From Actinomadura rayongensis (lineage in GTDB: Bacteria > Actinomycetota > Actinomycetes > Streptosporangiales > Streptosporangiaceae), in assembly GCF_009831215.1 (NCBI RefSeq), contig NZ_WUTW01000001.1:1-64000 (forward strand): a stretch of 64,000 nucleotides of DNA, read 5' to 3'. Positions 23,299-35,436 of this stretch are shown in pieces. A program made the translations under genes and the position numbers. Numbering within the stretch: position 1 is the first letter of the stretch; every line of letters begins with the position of its first letter. The notes under the pieces are model-generated. The model ran no database searches. It was not told where the DNA came from and saw only the letters and a program-made list of their open reading frames with translations.

Positions 23299-24393
23299 GT
23301 GGCCCGGTTCCGCCCCCCAGCCTCAAGGATCGGTGTCCCTGGCGTGCTCCTCACGAGACCGGCCGTTCTCCCGAAGGCCGAGAAGACGACGTCCCGCGAC
23401 CCCTACTTCGACAACGCCAAGTTCCTCGCCATCGCCCTCGTGGTGGTCGGCCACGCGTGGGAGCCGCTGCGCACGTCCGGCCTCGGCGGACGGACGCTGG
23501 AGGCCGCGCACCTGTTCGTTTACGCGTTCCACCTGCCGGTCTTCAGCCTCATCTGCGGCTACTTCTCGCGCGGCTTCCCCGACGGCCGCGGCAGGACCCG
23601 CAAGCTCGTCACCGGCATCGCCGCCCCCTACCTGCTGTTCAGCCTCGGCTACACGCTGCTCGCCGGGTTCCTGGACGGCCACCGCATGGGCTGGGACCCG
23701 TTCGAGCCGTTCTACCTGACGTGGTTCCTGCTGGCCCTGCTGATCTGGCGGCTGTCGGTGCCGTTCTGGCTCCAGATCCGCTGCCCGGTGCTCGTCGCGA
23801 CGGCGGTCTGCGTCCTGTCCGGGCTCGTCACGCTCCCGACGGCCCTCAACACCGCGCAGGTCCTGTCGTTCCTGCCGTTCTTCGTGTTCGGCCTGACCGT
23901 CACGCCGGAGAAGCTGGCCGTGCTGCGCCGGCGGGCCGCGCGCTGGACGGGCGCGGCCGTGCTCGTCGCGGGCGCGGTCGTCGCCTACGCCGCCGCCGGA
24001 CGCGTCGACCCCGAGTGGATCCACTGGCGGCGCAGCTTCGCGCAGCTCGGCGTCGGCGCGTCCCTCGGCACCGGGTACACGCTGGTCGCGCTCGCGGCGG
24101 CGGTGACGCTGACGGCGGCGTTCCTCGCGGTCGTCCCGGCCCGGACGACCTGGTTCAGCGGGTTCGGCGCCGCCACCATGTACGCCTACCTGCTGCACGG
24201 CATCCCGATCATGTGGATGGCCTACCAGGACTGGTACTACCGGCTCGCGGACTGGCAGATCGTGCTGGTCACCGTCGGGTGCCTGGCGCTGGCGGTGCTG
24301 CTGTCGACGCGTCCGGTCAGAGCCGCCACGGCGTGGGCCGTCGAACCCCGGCTGGACTGGCTGTTCCGCCGCCCGAGCCCGGTCAGACCATGA
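23299..24393 (+). CDS. Acyltransferase 3 family membrane protein
   Basis: 364-residue multi-spanning acyltransferase. The start of the domain, RDPYFDNAKFLAIALVVVGHAWEPL, is typical of the fucose 4-O-acetylase-like branch of Acyltransferase 3, including the active-site His. About ten membrane helices follow, ending with YAYLLHGIPIMWMAY. It probably O-acetylates a cell-surface sugar or polymer, using an acyl donor from the cytoplasm. The start is uncertain: the GTG at 23299 (GGGAGG 4 bases upstream) was chosen, and the GTG at 23344 is the alternative. Confidence 0.82.
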   Translation: MARFRPPASRIGVPGVLLTRPAVLPKAEKTTSRDPYFDNAKFLAIALVVVGHAWEPLRTSGLGGRTLEAAHLFVYAFHLPVFSLICGYFSRGFPDGRGRTRKLVTGIAAPYLLFSLGYTLLAGFLDGHRMGWDPFEPFYLTWFLLALLIWRLSVPFWLQIRCPVLVATAVCVLSGLVTLPTALNTAQVLSFLPFFVFGLTVTPEKLAVLRRRAARWTGAAVLVAGAVVAYAAAGRVDPEWIHWRRSFAQLGVGASLGTGYTLVALAAAVTLTAAFLAVVPARTTWFSGFGAATMYAYLLHGIPIMWMAYQDWYYRLADWQIVLVTVGCLALAVLLSTRPVRAATAWAVEPRLDWLFRRPSPVRP

Positions 24394-24473
24394 CGTTCTT
24401 GGACGACGCCGGAGTTTTCCGAGAGGACGCCCCGGGGACGCGCCGTTAGGGAGGCGACAACCGGGGAGGTCGG

Positions 24474-26966
<2,493 letters not shown>

Positions 26967-27072
26967 CCGCGGGCGCCCGCGTCCGTCCGGGACGGACCAC
27001 TGAACGCCCGCGTCAGCCTCGGCGGCCGGGCGCCGGAACGCGCGCGTCAGCCCGGGCGGGCGGACGCCGGAA

Positions 27073-27109
27073 CGCCCGCGTCCGTCGGGGCGGTCGACGG
27101 ACGCGGGCG
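27073..27109. terminator. Hairpin terminator between clpC-like gene and lipase
   Basis: A perfect 14-bp stem (CGCCCGCGTCCGTC and GACGGACGCGGGCG) with a 9-base loop lies between convergent genes. The upstream 27000-27070 stretch carries imperfect copies of the same GAACGCCCGCGTC element, so the hairpin may have grown from a small repeat. Confidence 0.65.
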
Positions 27110-27114
27110 GGCTT

Positions 27115-27819
27115 TCAGGGGCAGGTCGTGGCGAGGGGGCCGCCGTCCAGGGCGGACGCGATGAGCTGCTGCGTCGCGCCGTCGACCGGCTCGTCGGCGT
27201 GGCTCACCGAGCGGCCCGGGCAGAACGACTGGATGCTCGCGTTCGTCGCGCCGGGCAGGGCGGTCTTCTCGCCCGTGCCGCTGTCGGTGTACAGGTGGTA
27301 GGCGGGCAGCCCGGCCGGGACGGCGGGGGCCGTGTTGAGCTGGGTCAGGAACGCCGAGCCCGGCGTCATGTCGCGGCAGCCCTGGTAGAGGGAGCAGAGC
27401 GTCCCGGCCCAGTCGCCCTCCTCGGGCGTGCCGACGTCCACGTAAGTGCCGACCTGGCCGAGGCCGCCGAGGAACTTGACGTAGTGCCGCTCGGCGAGCC
27501 CGCCCATCGAGTGCCCGACCAGGTCGACCCGCGCGGCGCCGGTCTCCTGGCGGATCTGCGTGACCTTGTCGGCGACGGCCTGCGCGGAGTCGGGGATGGC
27601 GGCGGTTCCGCTCGGGTTGCCGAGCAGGACCATCGAGTACGCGGTGAAGCCCTGGGACGCCAGCCAGGACCGCAGGCCCTCCAGCTTCGTCGTGTCGGCT
27701 GCGTAGCCGCCGATCACGAGGACGGGATTGCGCGCGTCCGCGCGGGCCGGGGCGGGGAAGAACGCCAGCAGCGCGACGAGAAGTAAGGGCAGGGCTCGTG
27801 CTGTCGTGCGTCGAGACAC
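27115..27819 (-). CDS. Secreted lipase/esterase (alpha/beta hydrolase)
   Basis: 234-residue precursor with a signal peptide (SRRTTARALPLLLVALLAFFP, cleavage near ARA-DA) and a mature lipase domain. The nucleophile Ser lies in LVGHSMGGLAERHYV (GxSxG), the Asp region in VDVGTPEEGDW, and the C-terminal His probably in SVSHADEP. The SFCPG and TTCP cysteines suggest disulfides outside the cell. The GTG at 27819 has AAAGG 6 bases upstream. It resembles the lipase class 2 (EstA/LipB) family of Streptomyces and Bacillus. The substrate is probably short to medium acylglycerols. Confidence 0.88.
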   Translation of the reverse strand: MSRRTTARALPLLLVALLAFFPAPARADARNPVLVIGGYAADTTKLEGLRSWLASQGFTAYSMVLLGNPSGTAAIPDSAQAVADKVTQIRQETGAARVDLVGHSMGGLAERHYVKFLGGLGQVGTYVDVGTPEEGDWAGTLCSLYQGCRDMTPGSAFLTQLNTAPAVPAGLPAYHLYTDSGTGEKTALPGATNASIQSFCPGRSVSHADEPVDGATQQLIASALDGGPLATTCP

Positions 27820-27962
27820 GGCGGGCCTTTCGTGGGGAGCGTGTGCGAACACAGGTTCGCATCCGGGTACGACAGGACCAGTCTCCGGCGGGGCGGGCCC
27901 GGAGATCATCGGCCGAAGGTCTACCGGCGGCGCGACCTTGGTCGCGTCGGGGGCGGGAGGGC

Positions 27963-28844
27963 TCAGACGGGCAGGGCGTAGCGGCCGTCGTCGAGCGGGT
28001 CGACGAGGCCGTCGGCGATGAGGCCGTCTAGGGCGCGTTCGCGTTGCACGGGGTCCGCCCAGACGATGTCCAGCGCGCCCTTCTCCACCGGCGCGGGCGC
28101 GTCGCGGAGCACGGCGAGCAGCCGCCCCCGGCACTGCCGGTCGGTGCCCGCGTAGGTCTGGCCGACGCGGGGCGGACCGTCGTAGGCCGGACGTCCCGCC
28201 GCCTGCCAGGCGCAGCGGTCCAGGACGGGGCAGTCCACGCAGCGCGGCGACCGGGCCGTGCAGACCAGCGCGCCCAGCTCCATCACCGCGACCGACCAGC
28301 GCGCGGCCGTCGGCGGATCGACCGGCAGCAGCGCCTCGGCGAGGGCGACCTCCGCGCGCGTCTGCGCCTTGGGCGGGTACTCCACGCCCGTCCGCATCCG
28401 CGCGAGGACGCGCCGGACGTTGGTGTCCAGCACCGCGTGCCGCTGCCGGTAGGCGAAGCTCGCCACGGCCGCCGCCGTGTACGCGCCGATGCCGGGCAGC
28501 GCGAGCAGCTCCGCGTGGACGTCGGGGACCTCGCCGCCGTGCCGCTCCACGATCGCCTGCGCGGCGGCGTGCAGCCGCAGCGCGCGGCGGGGGTAGCCGA
28601 GCCGTCCCCACGCCCGCACGGCCTCGCCGGACGGTTCGGCGGCCAGCGCGGCGGGGGTGGGCCAGCGCCGCAGCCACTCGTGCCAGACGGGCAGGACGCG
28701 CTTCACCGGCGTCTGCTGCAACATGATCTCGCTGACCAGCACGCCCCACGGCGTCGCGTCCGCCGTCCGCCACGGGAGGTCCCGGGCGTTCGCCGCGTAC
28801 CAGTCGAGGATCGGCGCGGTGATCAGATGAGCGGGGGTGTCCAT
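27963..28844 (-). CDS. mutY: A/G-specific adenine glycosylase MutY
   Basis: 293-residue base-excision repair enzyme removing adenine opposite 8-oxoguanine. The HhH-GPD core includes SEIMLQQTPVKRV with the catalytic Glu, the hairpin LPGIGAYTAAAVASFAY, and the catalytic Asp in VLDTNVRRVLAR. The [4Fe-4S] ligands are CTARSPRCVDCPVLDRC. The C-terminal 8-oxoG recognition domain seems short compared with E. coli MutY (350 residues), as is usual in actinobacteria. The ATG at 28844 has only a weak ribosome binding site. It diverges from the secreted-protein gene at 28911. Confidence 0.94.
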   Translation of the reverse strand: MDTPAHLITAPILDWYAANARDLPWRTADATPWGVLVSEIMLQQTPVKRVLPVWHEWLRRWPTPAALAAEPSGEAVRAWGRLGYPRRALRLHAAAQAIVERHGGEVPDVHAELLALPGIGAYTAAAVASFAYRQRHAVLDTNVRRVLARMRTGVEYPPKAQTRAEVALAEALLPVDPPTAARWSVAVMELGALVCTARSPRCVDCPVLDRCAWQAAGRPAYDGPPRVGQTYAGTDRQCRGRLLAVLRDAPAPVEKGALDIVWADPVQRERALDGLIADGLVDPLDDGRYALPV

Positions 28845-28910
28845 CGGGGAGTCATTGTGGCACGGCGCGCCGCCGCCCCTCGAAGATCCACCCGAATGCA
28901 TACTGCATGC

Positions 28911-29543
28911 ATGTCCACGGACACTGACAGTGACAAGACGCCGGACGAGTACTGGAAGCGGCGCGCCGTCGTGCTCGGCGGGATGCTCGCCGCCGTCGGG
29001 CTGCTGGCCTGGGGCTGCTCGGCCGGGACGGGCCCGGACCGGCCCGTGCGGGACGCCGCCGCGCTCGCCTCCGCGTCCCCGGCGGCCCCGACGGCGCTAC
29101 CGACGGTGACCGTCACCGCGCAGGTCACCCGGACCGCCGCGCCCCGCCGTCGCGCCGGCGACGCCTGCGACCGCAAGGACGTCGTGGTCGACCTGGCCGT
29201 GTCGCGGACCGTCTACGGGCGCAAGGACCGGCCGGAGCTGCGGCTCACCGCCGTGAACACCGGCGCCGCCGCGTGCCGGTTCGCCACGGGGCCGAAGGCG
29301 CTGGACGTCCGGATCTCGTCCGGGTCCGACCGCGTCTGGACGGCGTCCTGGTGCGCGCGCGGGGACGCGAGCCCGCGCCTGCTGCGCCGGGGCATCCCGT
29401 ACGTCCGCACGCTGACCTGGGACCGGCGCCGCTCGTCCGGCCGCTGCGGCGGCTCGCGTCCGGCGGCGCGCCCGGGCACCTACGTGGCCGAGCTGGTCGC
29501 CCCGGGCCTCAAGGCGAAGCGCCAGGTCTTCGCGCTGCGCTAG
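28911..29543 (+). CDS. Membrane-anchored extracytoplasmic protein of unknown function
   Basis: 210-residue protein with a short cytoplasmic N terminus (STDTDSDKTPDEYWKRR), one hydrophobic segment (AVVLGGMLAAVGLLAWGC), a Thr/Ala/Pro-rich spacer, and a C-terminal domain (about 75-210). That domain looks like an immunoglobulin-like beta sandwich with four cysteines (GDACDRKD, AAACRFAT, SWCARGD, GRCGGS). The domain order resembles DUF4232-like or other envelope proteins, but no firm family is assigned. The ATG at 28896 is an alternative start five codons upstream. The stop overlaps the convergent SDR gene by four bases (CTAG). Confidence 0.7.
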   Translation: MSTDTDSDKTPDEYWKRRAVVLGGMLAAVGLLAWGCSAGTGPDRPVRDAAALASASPAAPTALPTVTVTAQVTRTAAPRRRAGDACDRKDVVVDLAVSRTVYGRKDRPELRLTAVNTGAAACRFATGPKALDVRISSGSDRVWTASWCARGDASPRLLRRGIPYVRTLTWDRRRSSGRCGGSRPAARPGTYVAELVAPGLKAKRQVFALR

Positions 29544-30142
29544 ACGGTCGGCCGGGGCTTGGGCGCGGCGTGGGCGGAGCTGAGCGCGAGGACGGCCACG
29601 CCCTGCCCGGCCAGCTCGGTCGCCGCGCGGCGGGTCAGCGCGGCCACGGCGGCCCACAGCGCGGTGGCGGGCGACGTCGCGGGCGTCGGGAACGCCGGGA
29701 CGGGCGCCAGGTTCACGATCATCCCGCCGGTGCCCAGCTCGGCCATCTGCGCGCCGAACAGCCGGCAGCCGAGCGCGGCGCCGGCCAGGTTGCGGCGGGC
29801 GCGGGCCGTCCAGTCGGCGGACGTCAGGCCGATCGCGGTGTTGTTGACGACGACGTCCGGCGGGCCGGTCAGGTCCTCGATCTCGCCCGCGAACGCGGCC
29901 ATCGAGCGGGCGTCGCCGATGTCGACCGTCACGGGGAAGGCGTCCGGGCCGAACGTCTCGGCGAGCGCGGCCGTGCGGATCGCCGCCTCCAGGTCGATGT
30001 CGGCGGCCACCACCTGCGCGCCGCGCGCGGCGAACGTCAGCGCGGCCAGGCGCCCGACCCCGCCGCCCGCTCCGGTCACGACGACGGTCCGGCCGTCCAG
30101 CCGGCCATGGCTGCCGCCGGACGCCCCCGGGTCGACCCGCAT
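29540..30142 (-). CDS. Short-chain dehydrogenase-like protein with degenerate active site
   Basis: 200-residue SDR-fold protein. The cofactor-binding part is intact: VVVTGAGGGVGRLAAL (TGxxxGxG), AADIDLEAA, and VVNNTAIG for NNAG. The catalytic part is not: the Ser strand reads VNLAPVPAF, and the place of YxxxK reads SPATALWAA, so Ser, Tyr and Lys are all missing. The usual substrate-binding C terminus is also truncated (ends SAHAAPKPRPTV). Third-position GC is normal, arguing for a maintained non-catalytic protein rather than a recent pseudogene. The possible role is ligand or NAD(P)H binding. Confidence 0.75.
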   Translation of the reverse strand: MRVDPGASGGSHGRLDGRTVVVTGAGGGVGRLAALTFAARGAQVVAADIDLEAAIRTAALAETFGPDAFPVTVDIGDARSMAAFAGEIEDLTGPPDVVVNNTAIGLTSADWTARARRNLAGAALGCRLFGAQMAELGTGGMIVNLAPVPAFPTPATSPATALWAAVAALTRRAATELAGQGVAVLALSSAHAAPKPRPTV

Positions 30143-30357
30143 CCCGAAACCCCCGCGTCGTTGGACTTCTCGTCCGATGCTGGCACTTCCTGAACGAAAG
30201 TCAACACCGGCGAGCCGTCGCCCGGGGGTGTCCCGATGCCGACCATCCGCGCCGTGCCGTCGCCCGGCGCGGACGCCGTCCCATCATCGTGCACCGCGCC
30301 GCACGGCCGCACGCCGCCACGAGCGTGACGATCACCACGCGACGGGCCCGGAACGGG

Positions 30358-31437
30358 TCAGACGTAGCGTTCGAGGATGGACGACTCGGCGAGCCGCGAC
30401 AGCCCCTCGCGCACGCTGCGGGCCCGCGCCTCGCCGACGCCGCCGACGGCCTGGAGGTCGTCGATGGTCGCGGCCAGGAGCTTCTGGAGGCCGCCGAACT
30501 GCTCGACCAGCCGTTCCAGGACGAGGTTCGGCAGCCGCGGCACCTTGGCCAGCAGCCGGAACCCCTTCGGGCTGACGGGCAGGTCGAGCGCGTCCGGCCC
30601 GGAGAAGCCCATCACCTCGGCGACCGTCGTCAGGTCCAGGAGTTCGTTCGCCGACAGCAGGTCCAGCGCCGCGAGCACCGTCTCGACGCCGTGCGAAGGG
30701 TCCGACGACGGGTAGTCCCGCACGATCAGCTCGCGGTCCACGTCGACGCCGGAGACCAGCTCGTCGAGCTGGAGCGACAGCAGCCGGCCGTCGGTGCCCA
30801 GCTCGACCACGTAGCCCTCGATCTCGTCGGCGATCCGGCGGACCATCTCCAGCCGCTGCACGACCGCGCTGACGTCCCGGACGGTGACGAGGTCCTCGAT
30901 CTCCAGCGCCGACAGCGTCCCGGACACCTCGTCCAGCCGCAGCTTGTAGCGTTCGAGCGTCGCGAGGGCCTGGTTGGCCTTGGACAGGATGGCCGCCGAG
31001 TCCTCCAGGACGTAGCGGATCCCGTCCAGGTACAGCGCGATGATCCGCATCGACTGGCTGACCGAGATGACCGGATGGCCGGTCTGCCGGGCCACGCGCT
31101 CGGCGGTGCGGTGCCGCGTGCCGGACTCCTCGGTCGGGATGGCGGAGTCGGGGACGAGGTGGACCGCCGCCCGCTTGATGCGCATCCGGTCCCCGTCGAG
31201 GACGATCGCCCCGTCCATCTTCGCGAGTTCCCGCAGCCGCGTGGCGGAGAACTCGACGTCTAGCTCGAACCCGCCCGAGCAGATCTGCTCCACCAGGTCG
31301 TCGTAGCCGAGCACGATCAACCCGCCGGTGTGGCCCCGCAGGATGCGTTCGAGACCGTCGCGGATCTGGGTGCCCGGGGCGACCGCGGCGAGCGTGGCTC
31401 GGCGTCGTTCGTCATGGCCCTTGTCGTGTGCTGGCAC
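30358..31437 (-). CDS. disA: DNA integrity scanning diadenylate cyclase DisA
   Basis: 359-residue enzyme making c-di-AMP from two ATP while scanning DNA. The N-terminal DAC domain contains [14 protein letters not shown] (DGA motif) and [14 protein letters not shown] (RHR motif). A helical linker follows, and the C-terminal HhH DNA-binding domain has [24 protein letters not shown] start at 31437 is used. Its neighbour radA, 97 bases upstream on the same strand, is the usual partner in actinobacteria and firmicutes and has been reported to affect DisA activity. Confidence 0.97.
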   Translation of the reverse strand: MPAHDKGHDERRRATLAAVAPGTQIRDGLERILRGHTGGLIVLGYDDLVEQICSGGFELDVEFSATRLRELAKMDGAIVLDGDRMRIKRAAVHLVPDSAIPTEESGTRHRTAERVARQTGHPVISVSQSMRIIALYLDGIRYVLEDSAAILSKANQALATLERYKLRLDEVSGTLSALEIEDLVTVRDVSAVVQRLEMVRRIADEIEGYVVELGTDGRLLSLQLDELVSGVDVDRELIVRDYPSSDPSHGVETVLAALDLLSANELLDLTTVAEVMGFSGPDALDLPVSPKGFRLLAKVPRLPNLVLERLVEQFGGLQKLLAATIDDLQAVGGVGEARARSVREGLSRLAESSILERYV

Positions 31438-31534
31438 CTGGCCCCCGGAGTTCGCTGGACGAGCGTCAGTTTACCGAGCGGGCACGCTGACCGGTTCGTG
31501 CCCTGGTCGCCAGTCTTCAGGAACCTGCGGATGA

Positions 31535-32962
31535 TCAGGGCGCGGTGAAGGCTACCTGGAGTGCTTGGGTAAGACTGTCCACCTCCATCACCTTCATACC
31601 CTCATGGTCGCTGAGCTGTGGATCCGCCCGTTTCAGCGGGGATCCGTCGCCGAGGTCCAGGGAGCCGCGCGGGACGACCGCGTACTTGAACCCGAGCCGC
31701 GCCGCCTCGGCCAGCCGCCGCCGCACCCCCGGGACGACCCGGACCTCGCCCGCCAGCCCGACCTCCCCGACCGCGATCAGCCCGCCCGACAGGGCCTGCT
31801 CGACCGTGGAGCCCGCGACGGCGAGCGCGAGCGCGAGGTCCACCGACGTCTCGGCGAGCCGCACCCCGCCGACCGTGGAGACGTAGACGTCCTGCTCGTG
31901 CATGGAGATCTTGCAGCGTTGGGCGAGGACCGCCAGCACCATCGCGACCCGGGACGTCTCCAGGCCCGACGACGCGCGGCGCGGCGCGGGCAGGTGCGAC
32001 TTGGCGACCAGGGCCTGCACCTCGGCGACGAGCGGGCGCCGTCCCTCCAGCGTGACCGTGACGCAGGTGCCGGGGACGGGCTCCTCGCGCCGCGTCAGGA
32101 ACAGCCCGCTCGGGTCGGCCACCCCGACGATCCCGACCTCGGACAGGTCGAAGCAGCCCAGCTCGTCCGTCGGGCCGTAGCGGTTCTTCACGGCGCGGAT
32201 CATGCGCAGCCGGCTGTGCCGGTCGCCCTCGAAGTACAGGACGACGTCGACCAGGTGCTCCAGCAGGCGCGGCCCGGCGATCGCGCCCTCCTTGGTGACG
32301 TGCCCGACGAGCACGACGGGGATGCCGCGCTCCTTGGCCACCCGGATGAGGTTGGCGGCGACCTCGCGGATCTGGGTGACGCCGCCGGGCGCGCCGTCGG
32401 CCTCGGCCGTCCCGATGGTCTGGATGGAGTCGACGACGAGCAGCGCGGGCGCGACCGTGTCGACGTGCCCGAGGACGGCCGACAGCTCGGTCTCGGCGGC
32501 CAGGTACAGCGTGTCGGTGACCGCGCCGATGCGGTCGGCGCGCAGCCGGACCTGCTCGGCGGACTCCTCGCCCGTCACGTACAGGACGGGCCGCGCCTCC
32601 GCGCCCTCGCCCGCCCCCGACGCCAGCGCCGCGACCTCCAGCAGCAGCGTGGACTTGCCGATGCCGGGCTCCCCGGCGAGCAGCAGGACGGCGCCGGGGA
32701 CGATGCCGCCGCCGAGGACGCGGTCCAGCTCGTCCAGGCCGGTGGGGCGGGTCCGCGCGGACCGGACGTCCACCTGCCCGATCGGCCGGGCGGGCGCGCT
32801 GACGGCCCCGGCCGCGACGACCCGCGCGGGCGTCGCGGCGGCGGCCTCCTGCACGGTGCCCCACGCCTGGCACTCGCCGCACCGCCCGACCCACTTGGAC
32901 GTCTGCCAGCCGCACTCGGAGCAGCGGTAGGACGCCTGCCGCACGGTCTTCGCCTTCGCCAT
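31535..32962 (-). CDS. radA: DNA repair protein RadA
   Basis: 475-residue RecA-like protein acting in recombination and branch migration. The N-terminal zinc finger (YRCSECGWQTSKWVGRCGECQAWGT), the Walker A GEPGIGKST, the Walker B LLVVDSIQTI, the RadA-specific KNRYG motif (VKNRYGPTDELG) and the C-terminal Lon-protease-like domain (GLETSRVAMVLAVL to the end) are all complete. The ATG at 32962 begins MAKAKTVRQASYRC. It lies directly upstream of disA in the conserved order. Confidence 0.97.
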   Translation of the reverse strand: MAKAKTVRQASYRCSECGWQTSKWVGRCGECQAWGTVQEAAAATPARVVAAGAVSAPARPIGQVDVRSARTRPTGLDELDRVLGGGIVPGAVLLLAGEPGIGKSTLLLEVAALASGAGEGAEARPVLYVTGEESAEQVRLRADRIGAVTDTLYLAAETELSAVLGHVDTVAPALLVVDSIQTIGTAEADGAPGGVTQIREVAANLIRVAKERGIPVVLVGHVTKEGAIAGPRLLEHLVDVVLYFEGDRHSRLRMIRAVKNRYGPTDELGCFDLSEVGIVGVADPSGLFLTRREEPVPGTCVTVTLEGRRPLVAEVQALVAKSHLPAPRRASSGLETSRVAMVLAVLAQRCKISMHEQDVYVSTVGGVRLAETSVDLALALAVAGSTVEQALSGGLIAVGEVGLAGEVRVVPGVRRRLAEAARLGFKYAVVPRGSLDLGDGSPLKRADPQLSDHEGMKVMEVDSLTQALQVAFTAP

Positions 32963-32994
32963 GGAACGGAACGCTACGGCCCCGCACCGACACT

Positions 32995-33549
32995 TCACAG
33001 TTCGCGGACGACACGCGCCGGATTCCCGGCCACGACGACGGCGCGCGGGACGTCCCGGGTGACCACCGAGCCCGCGCCGACGACCGCGTCCGGGCCGATC
33101 GTGACGCCGGGGCAGACGATCACGCCGCCGCCCAGCCACGCGTTGTCGCCGATCTCGATGGGACGGGCCGTCTGCCACTTGTTCCGGCGCGGCCCGGACT
33201 CGACGGGATGGGACGGCGTCAGAAGCTGGACATAAGGCCCGATCTGCACGTCCGCGCCGATCGTGATCCCTGCCGCGTCCAGGAGGACCGCCCCGAAGTT
33301 GACGAACGCGCCGTGCCCGAGCGTCACCCGGTACCCGTAGTCCACGCGCAGCGGCGGCGCGACGTAGGCGCCCTCGCCGAGGGAGCCGAGCAGGTCGGCG
33401 AGGATCGCGCGGCGGCCGGGCGGGTCGGCGGCGGGCCAGCCGTTGAACCGCTCGCACAGCCGCGCGGCGCGCAGCGCGTCGGCGGCGAGTTCCGGATCGT
33501 CGGTCGTGAACGGCTCCCCGGCGAGCATCCGTTCCTTGTGGCCGCCCAC
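32995..33549 (-). CDS. Sugar O-acetyltransferase (maltose/galactoside acetyltransferase type)
   Basis: 184-residue left-handed beta-helix acetyltransferase. The N-terminal Mac domain (KERMLAGEPFTTDDPELAADALRAARL) is followed by hexapeptide repeats (ITIGADVQIGPYVQLLTPSHPV, IEIGDNAWLGGGVIVCPGVTIG). The active-site His is in the TPSHPV loop. It transfers acetyl from acetyl-CoA to a sugar or glycoside. GTG start with GAGGGGG upstream. It lies 33 bases upstream of radA on the same strand, so cotranscription is possible. Confidence 0.92.
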   Translation of the reverse strand: MGGHKERMLAGEPFTTDDPELAADALRAARLCERFNGWPAADPPGRRAILADLLGSLGEGAYVAPPLRVDYGYRVTLGHGAFVNFGAVLLDAAGITIGADVQIGPYVQLLTPSHPVESGPRRNKWQTARPIEIGDNAWLGGGVIVCPGVTIGPDAVVGAGSVVTRDVPRAVVVAGNPARVVREL

Positions 33550-33600
33550 GGCAACCCCCTCGTTCGGCGTGAACCGGTTACGAGGGGGTCCTTCCCCGTG

Positions 33601-34659
33601 TCAGGCGGACGACTTCATCAGGGCGCGGCCGACCAGGTCGCCGAGGTGGTCGGAGACGGCGCCGGGCTTCTCCAGCATCGACATATGGCCCGTCCGGGGC
33701 AGCACCTCCAGCCGCGCGGACGGGATGCACCGCGCGATCTTCAGGCTGTGCCCGACCGGCGTGAGCAGGTCGTTCTCGCCGCCGATGACGAGCGTGTCGA
33801 TCCGGTCCAGCACCGAGCAGTCGCTGATCACGTCGTGGGTGATCATCGAGTGGAAGAAGTCGACCAGCGCGTCCATGCGCGTGTCGGCCATCATCCGCTC
33901 GGCGAACGCGACGGCGGCGGGGCTGGCCTCGGGACCGAACGCGATCAGGTCCTCGATGACCATCGAGCCGTCCCGGCCGAGGTGGCGGACCTTCTCGATC
34001 AGCGGCGCCCCGGCGCCCACGGCCCGCAGCGCGCGCGGCAGCACCTTGTGCGTGACGCGGGCGAGCGCGGCGGGCATCCCGAGCGTGACGGCGCCGAGGT
34101 CCCCGGACGAGGTGTTGACCAGCCCGGCCGCGACGATCCGGTCGCCGAACAGCTCGGGGTACTCGTCGGAGAACCGCATGATCGTCATGCCGCCCATCGA
34201 GTGCCCGACCAGCACGATCGGCGTCCCCGCGGGGACGGTCTGGTCGATCACGGCGGCGAGGTCGTGGGCCAGGCGCGGCAGCCCGTAGTCGTCGCGCGCG
34301 CCGCCCTCGGACCGGCCGTGGCCGCGCTGGTCCCAGAACACGAGCCGGCCGAGGCCGCGCAGGGCCTTGCGCTGGAAGTGCCAGGAGTCCTGGGTGAGCG
34401 TCCAGCCGTGGGAGAACACGACCGCGAGGTCGGTGCGGTCCTCGCCGTCGATCTCGGCGTAGAGGCGGGTGCCGTCCTCGGCGCGGACGGGCACCGGACG
34501 GCCGCGCAGCGACCCGAACGGCTCGCCCGCGAACGGGTCGGGTCGGAGCTGGAGCCTGCGCACCGCGCGGCGCTGCGCGGCGATCCCGGCTCCCGCGGCG
34601 CCCGCGCCGAGCGCGGTGGCGGCGAGGATGTTGCGGCTGGTCCTGGCGGCACGGCCCAT
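33601..34659 (-). CDS. Alpha/beta hydrolase with N-terminal hydrophobic segment
   Basis: 352-residue hydrolase. The N terminus has a weakly hydrophobic Ala/Gly segment (ILAATALGAGAAGAGIAA), possibly a membrane anchor. Then comes the fold: VVFSHGWTLTQDSW (oxyanion HG), FWDQRGHGRSEGG, the nucleophile elbow VLVGHSMGGMTIMRF, and the C-terminal His in RTGHMSMLEKPG. AGGGAAGG lies 7 bases before the ATG at 34659. The substrate is unknown; this group is common in actinobacteria. Confidence 0.88.
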   Translation of the reverse strand: MGRAARTSRNILAATALGAGAAGAGIAAQRRAVRRLQLRPDPFAGEPFGSLRGRPVPVRAEDGTRLYAEIDGEDRTDLAVVFSHGWTLTQDSWHFQRKALRGLGRLVFWDQRGHGRSEGGARDDYGLPRLAHDLAAVIDQTVPAGTPIVLVGHSMGGMTIMRFSDEYPELFGDRIVAAGLVNTSSGDLGAVTLGMPAALARVTHKVLPRALRAVGAGAPLIEKVRHLGRDGSMVIEDLIAFGPEASPAAVAFAERMMADTRMDALVDFFHSMITHDVISDCSVLDRIDTLVIGGENDLLTPVGHSLKIARCIPSARLEVLPRTGHMSMLEKPGAVSDHLGDLVGRALMKSSA

Positions 34660-34731
34660 GATCCGACCTTCCCTGAGTGCACGGATTCCGGCCATTGTTG
34701 TATAGCGAGTCAGTAATCGACCACCCCGGGG

Positions 34732-35436
34732 TCAGGTGTGCCGCCACCACAGGTTGACGGCGTAGTCCACGTCGAGGCCGTCGTGCTCGGCGAGGAAGCG
34801 GTCGGCCAGTTCGGCGGGGAACTCGATGCGCAGGACGGCGGCGAGGTCGTCCCGGGACGCGAACGACCACCGGATCAGCAGCGGGTCGCGGGAGAAGCCG
34901 CGCCGCGTCCAGAACCGCTCCACCTTGCCCGGGTCGTAGGACGTCAGCCAGCGCCGGAACCAGCCGCCGAACGTGGACCGCGTCGCGTCGTTGTCGATGA
35001 CGAAGATCGCGCCGCCGCGCCGGACGACCCGGTCCAGTTCGGCGAGGCCCGGTTCGCAGCCCGGCCCGAAGAAGTACGCCCAGCGCGCGTGGACGACGTC
35101 CACCGACGCGTCCGGCAGCGGGAGCGCCTGCGCCGCGCCGACCCGGACGTCCACCGACGGCAGCCCCGCGACCCGCAGCCGCGCCGCCGCCGCGAGCCGC
35201 GCGTGCGGTTCGACGCCGATCACCCGGGCCGCCTCGCGGGCGAAGAACGGCAGGTGGAAGCCGGTGCCGCAGCCGACGTCGAGGACGGTCGCGTCCGTCC
35301 ACGGCCGCTTGGCCCGCATCGCCGCTGCCAGCAGCCCGTCCGGGTCGACCGCGCGGTTCTCGATCTCGTAGACCTGCGGCGTGTTCCAGATGTTGGGGCT
35401 CGGTACGGCCCCCGGGGCGATCTCGGGCACGGGCAC
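34732..35436 (-). CDS. Class I SAM-dependent methyltransferase
   Basis: 234-residue Methyltransf_11-type protein. SAM-binding motif I is [15 protein letters not shown], motif [16 protein letters not shown], motif [24 protein letters not shown]. The C-terminal helical part is Trp/Arg-rich ([23 protein letters not shown]). The substrate is not visible; ubiE-like and small-molecule methyltransferases share this layout. The GTG start is at 35436, and a downstream in-frame GTG two codons later is an alternative. It diverges from the TIM-barrel gene at 35580. Confidence 0.88.
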   Translation of the reverse strand: MPVPEIAPGAVPSPNIWNTPQVYEIENRAVDPDGLLAAAMRAKRPWTDATVLDVGCGTGFHLPFFAREAARVIGVEPHARLAAAARLRVAGLPSVDVRVGAAQALPLPDASVDVVHARWAYFFGPGCEPGLAELDRVVRRGGAIFVIDNDATRSTFGGWFRRWLTSYDPGKVERFWTRRGFSRDPLLIRWSFASRDDLAAVLRIEFPAELADRFLAEHDGLDVDYAVNLWWRHT

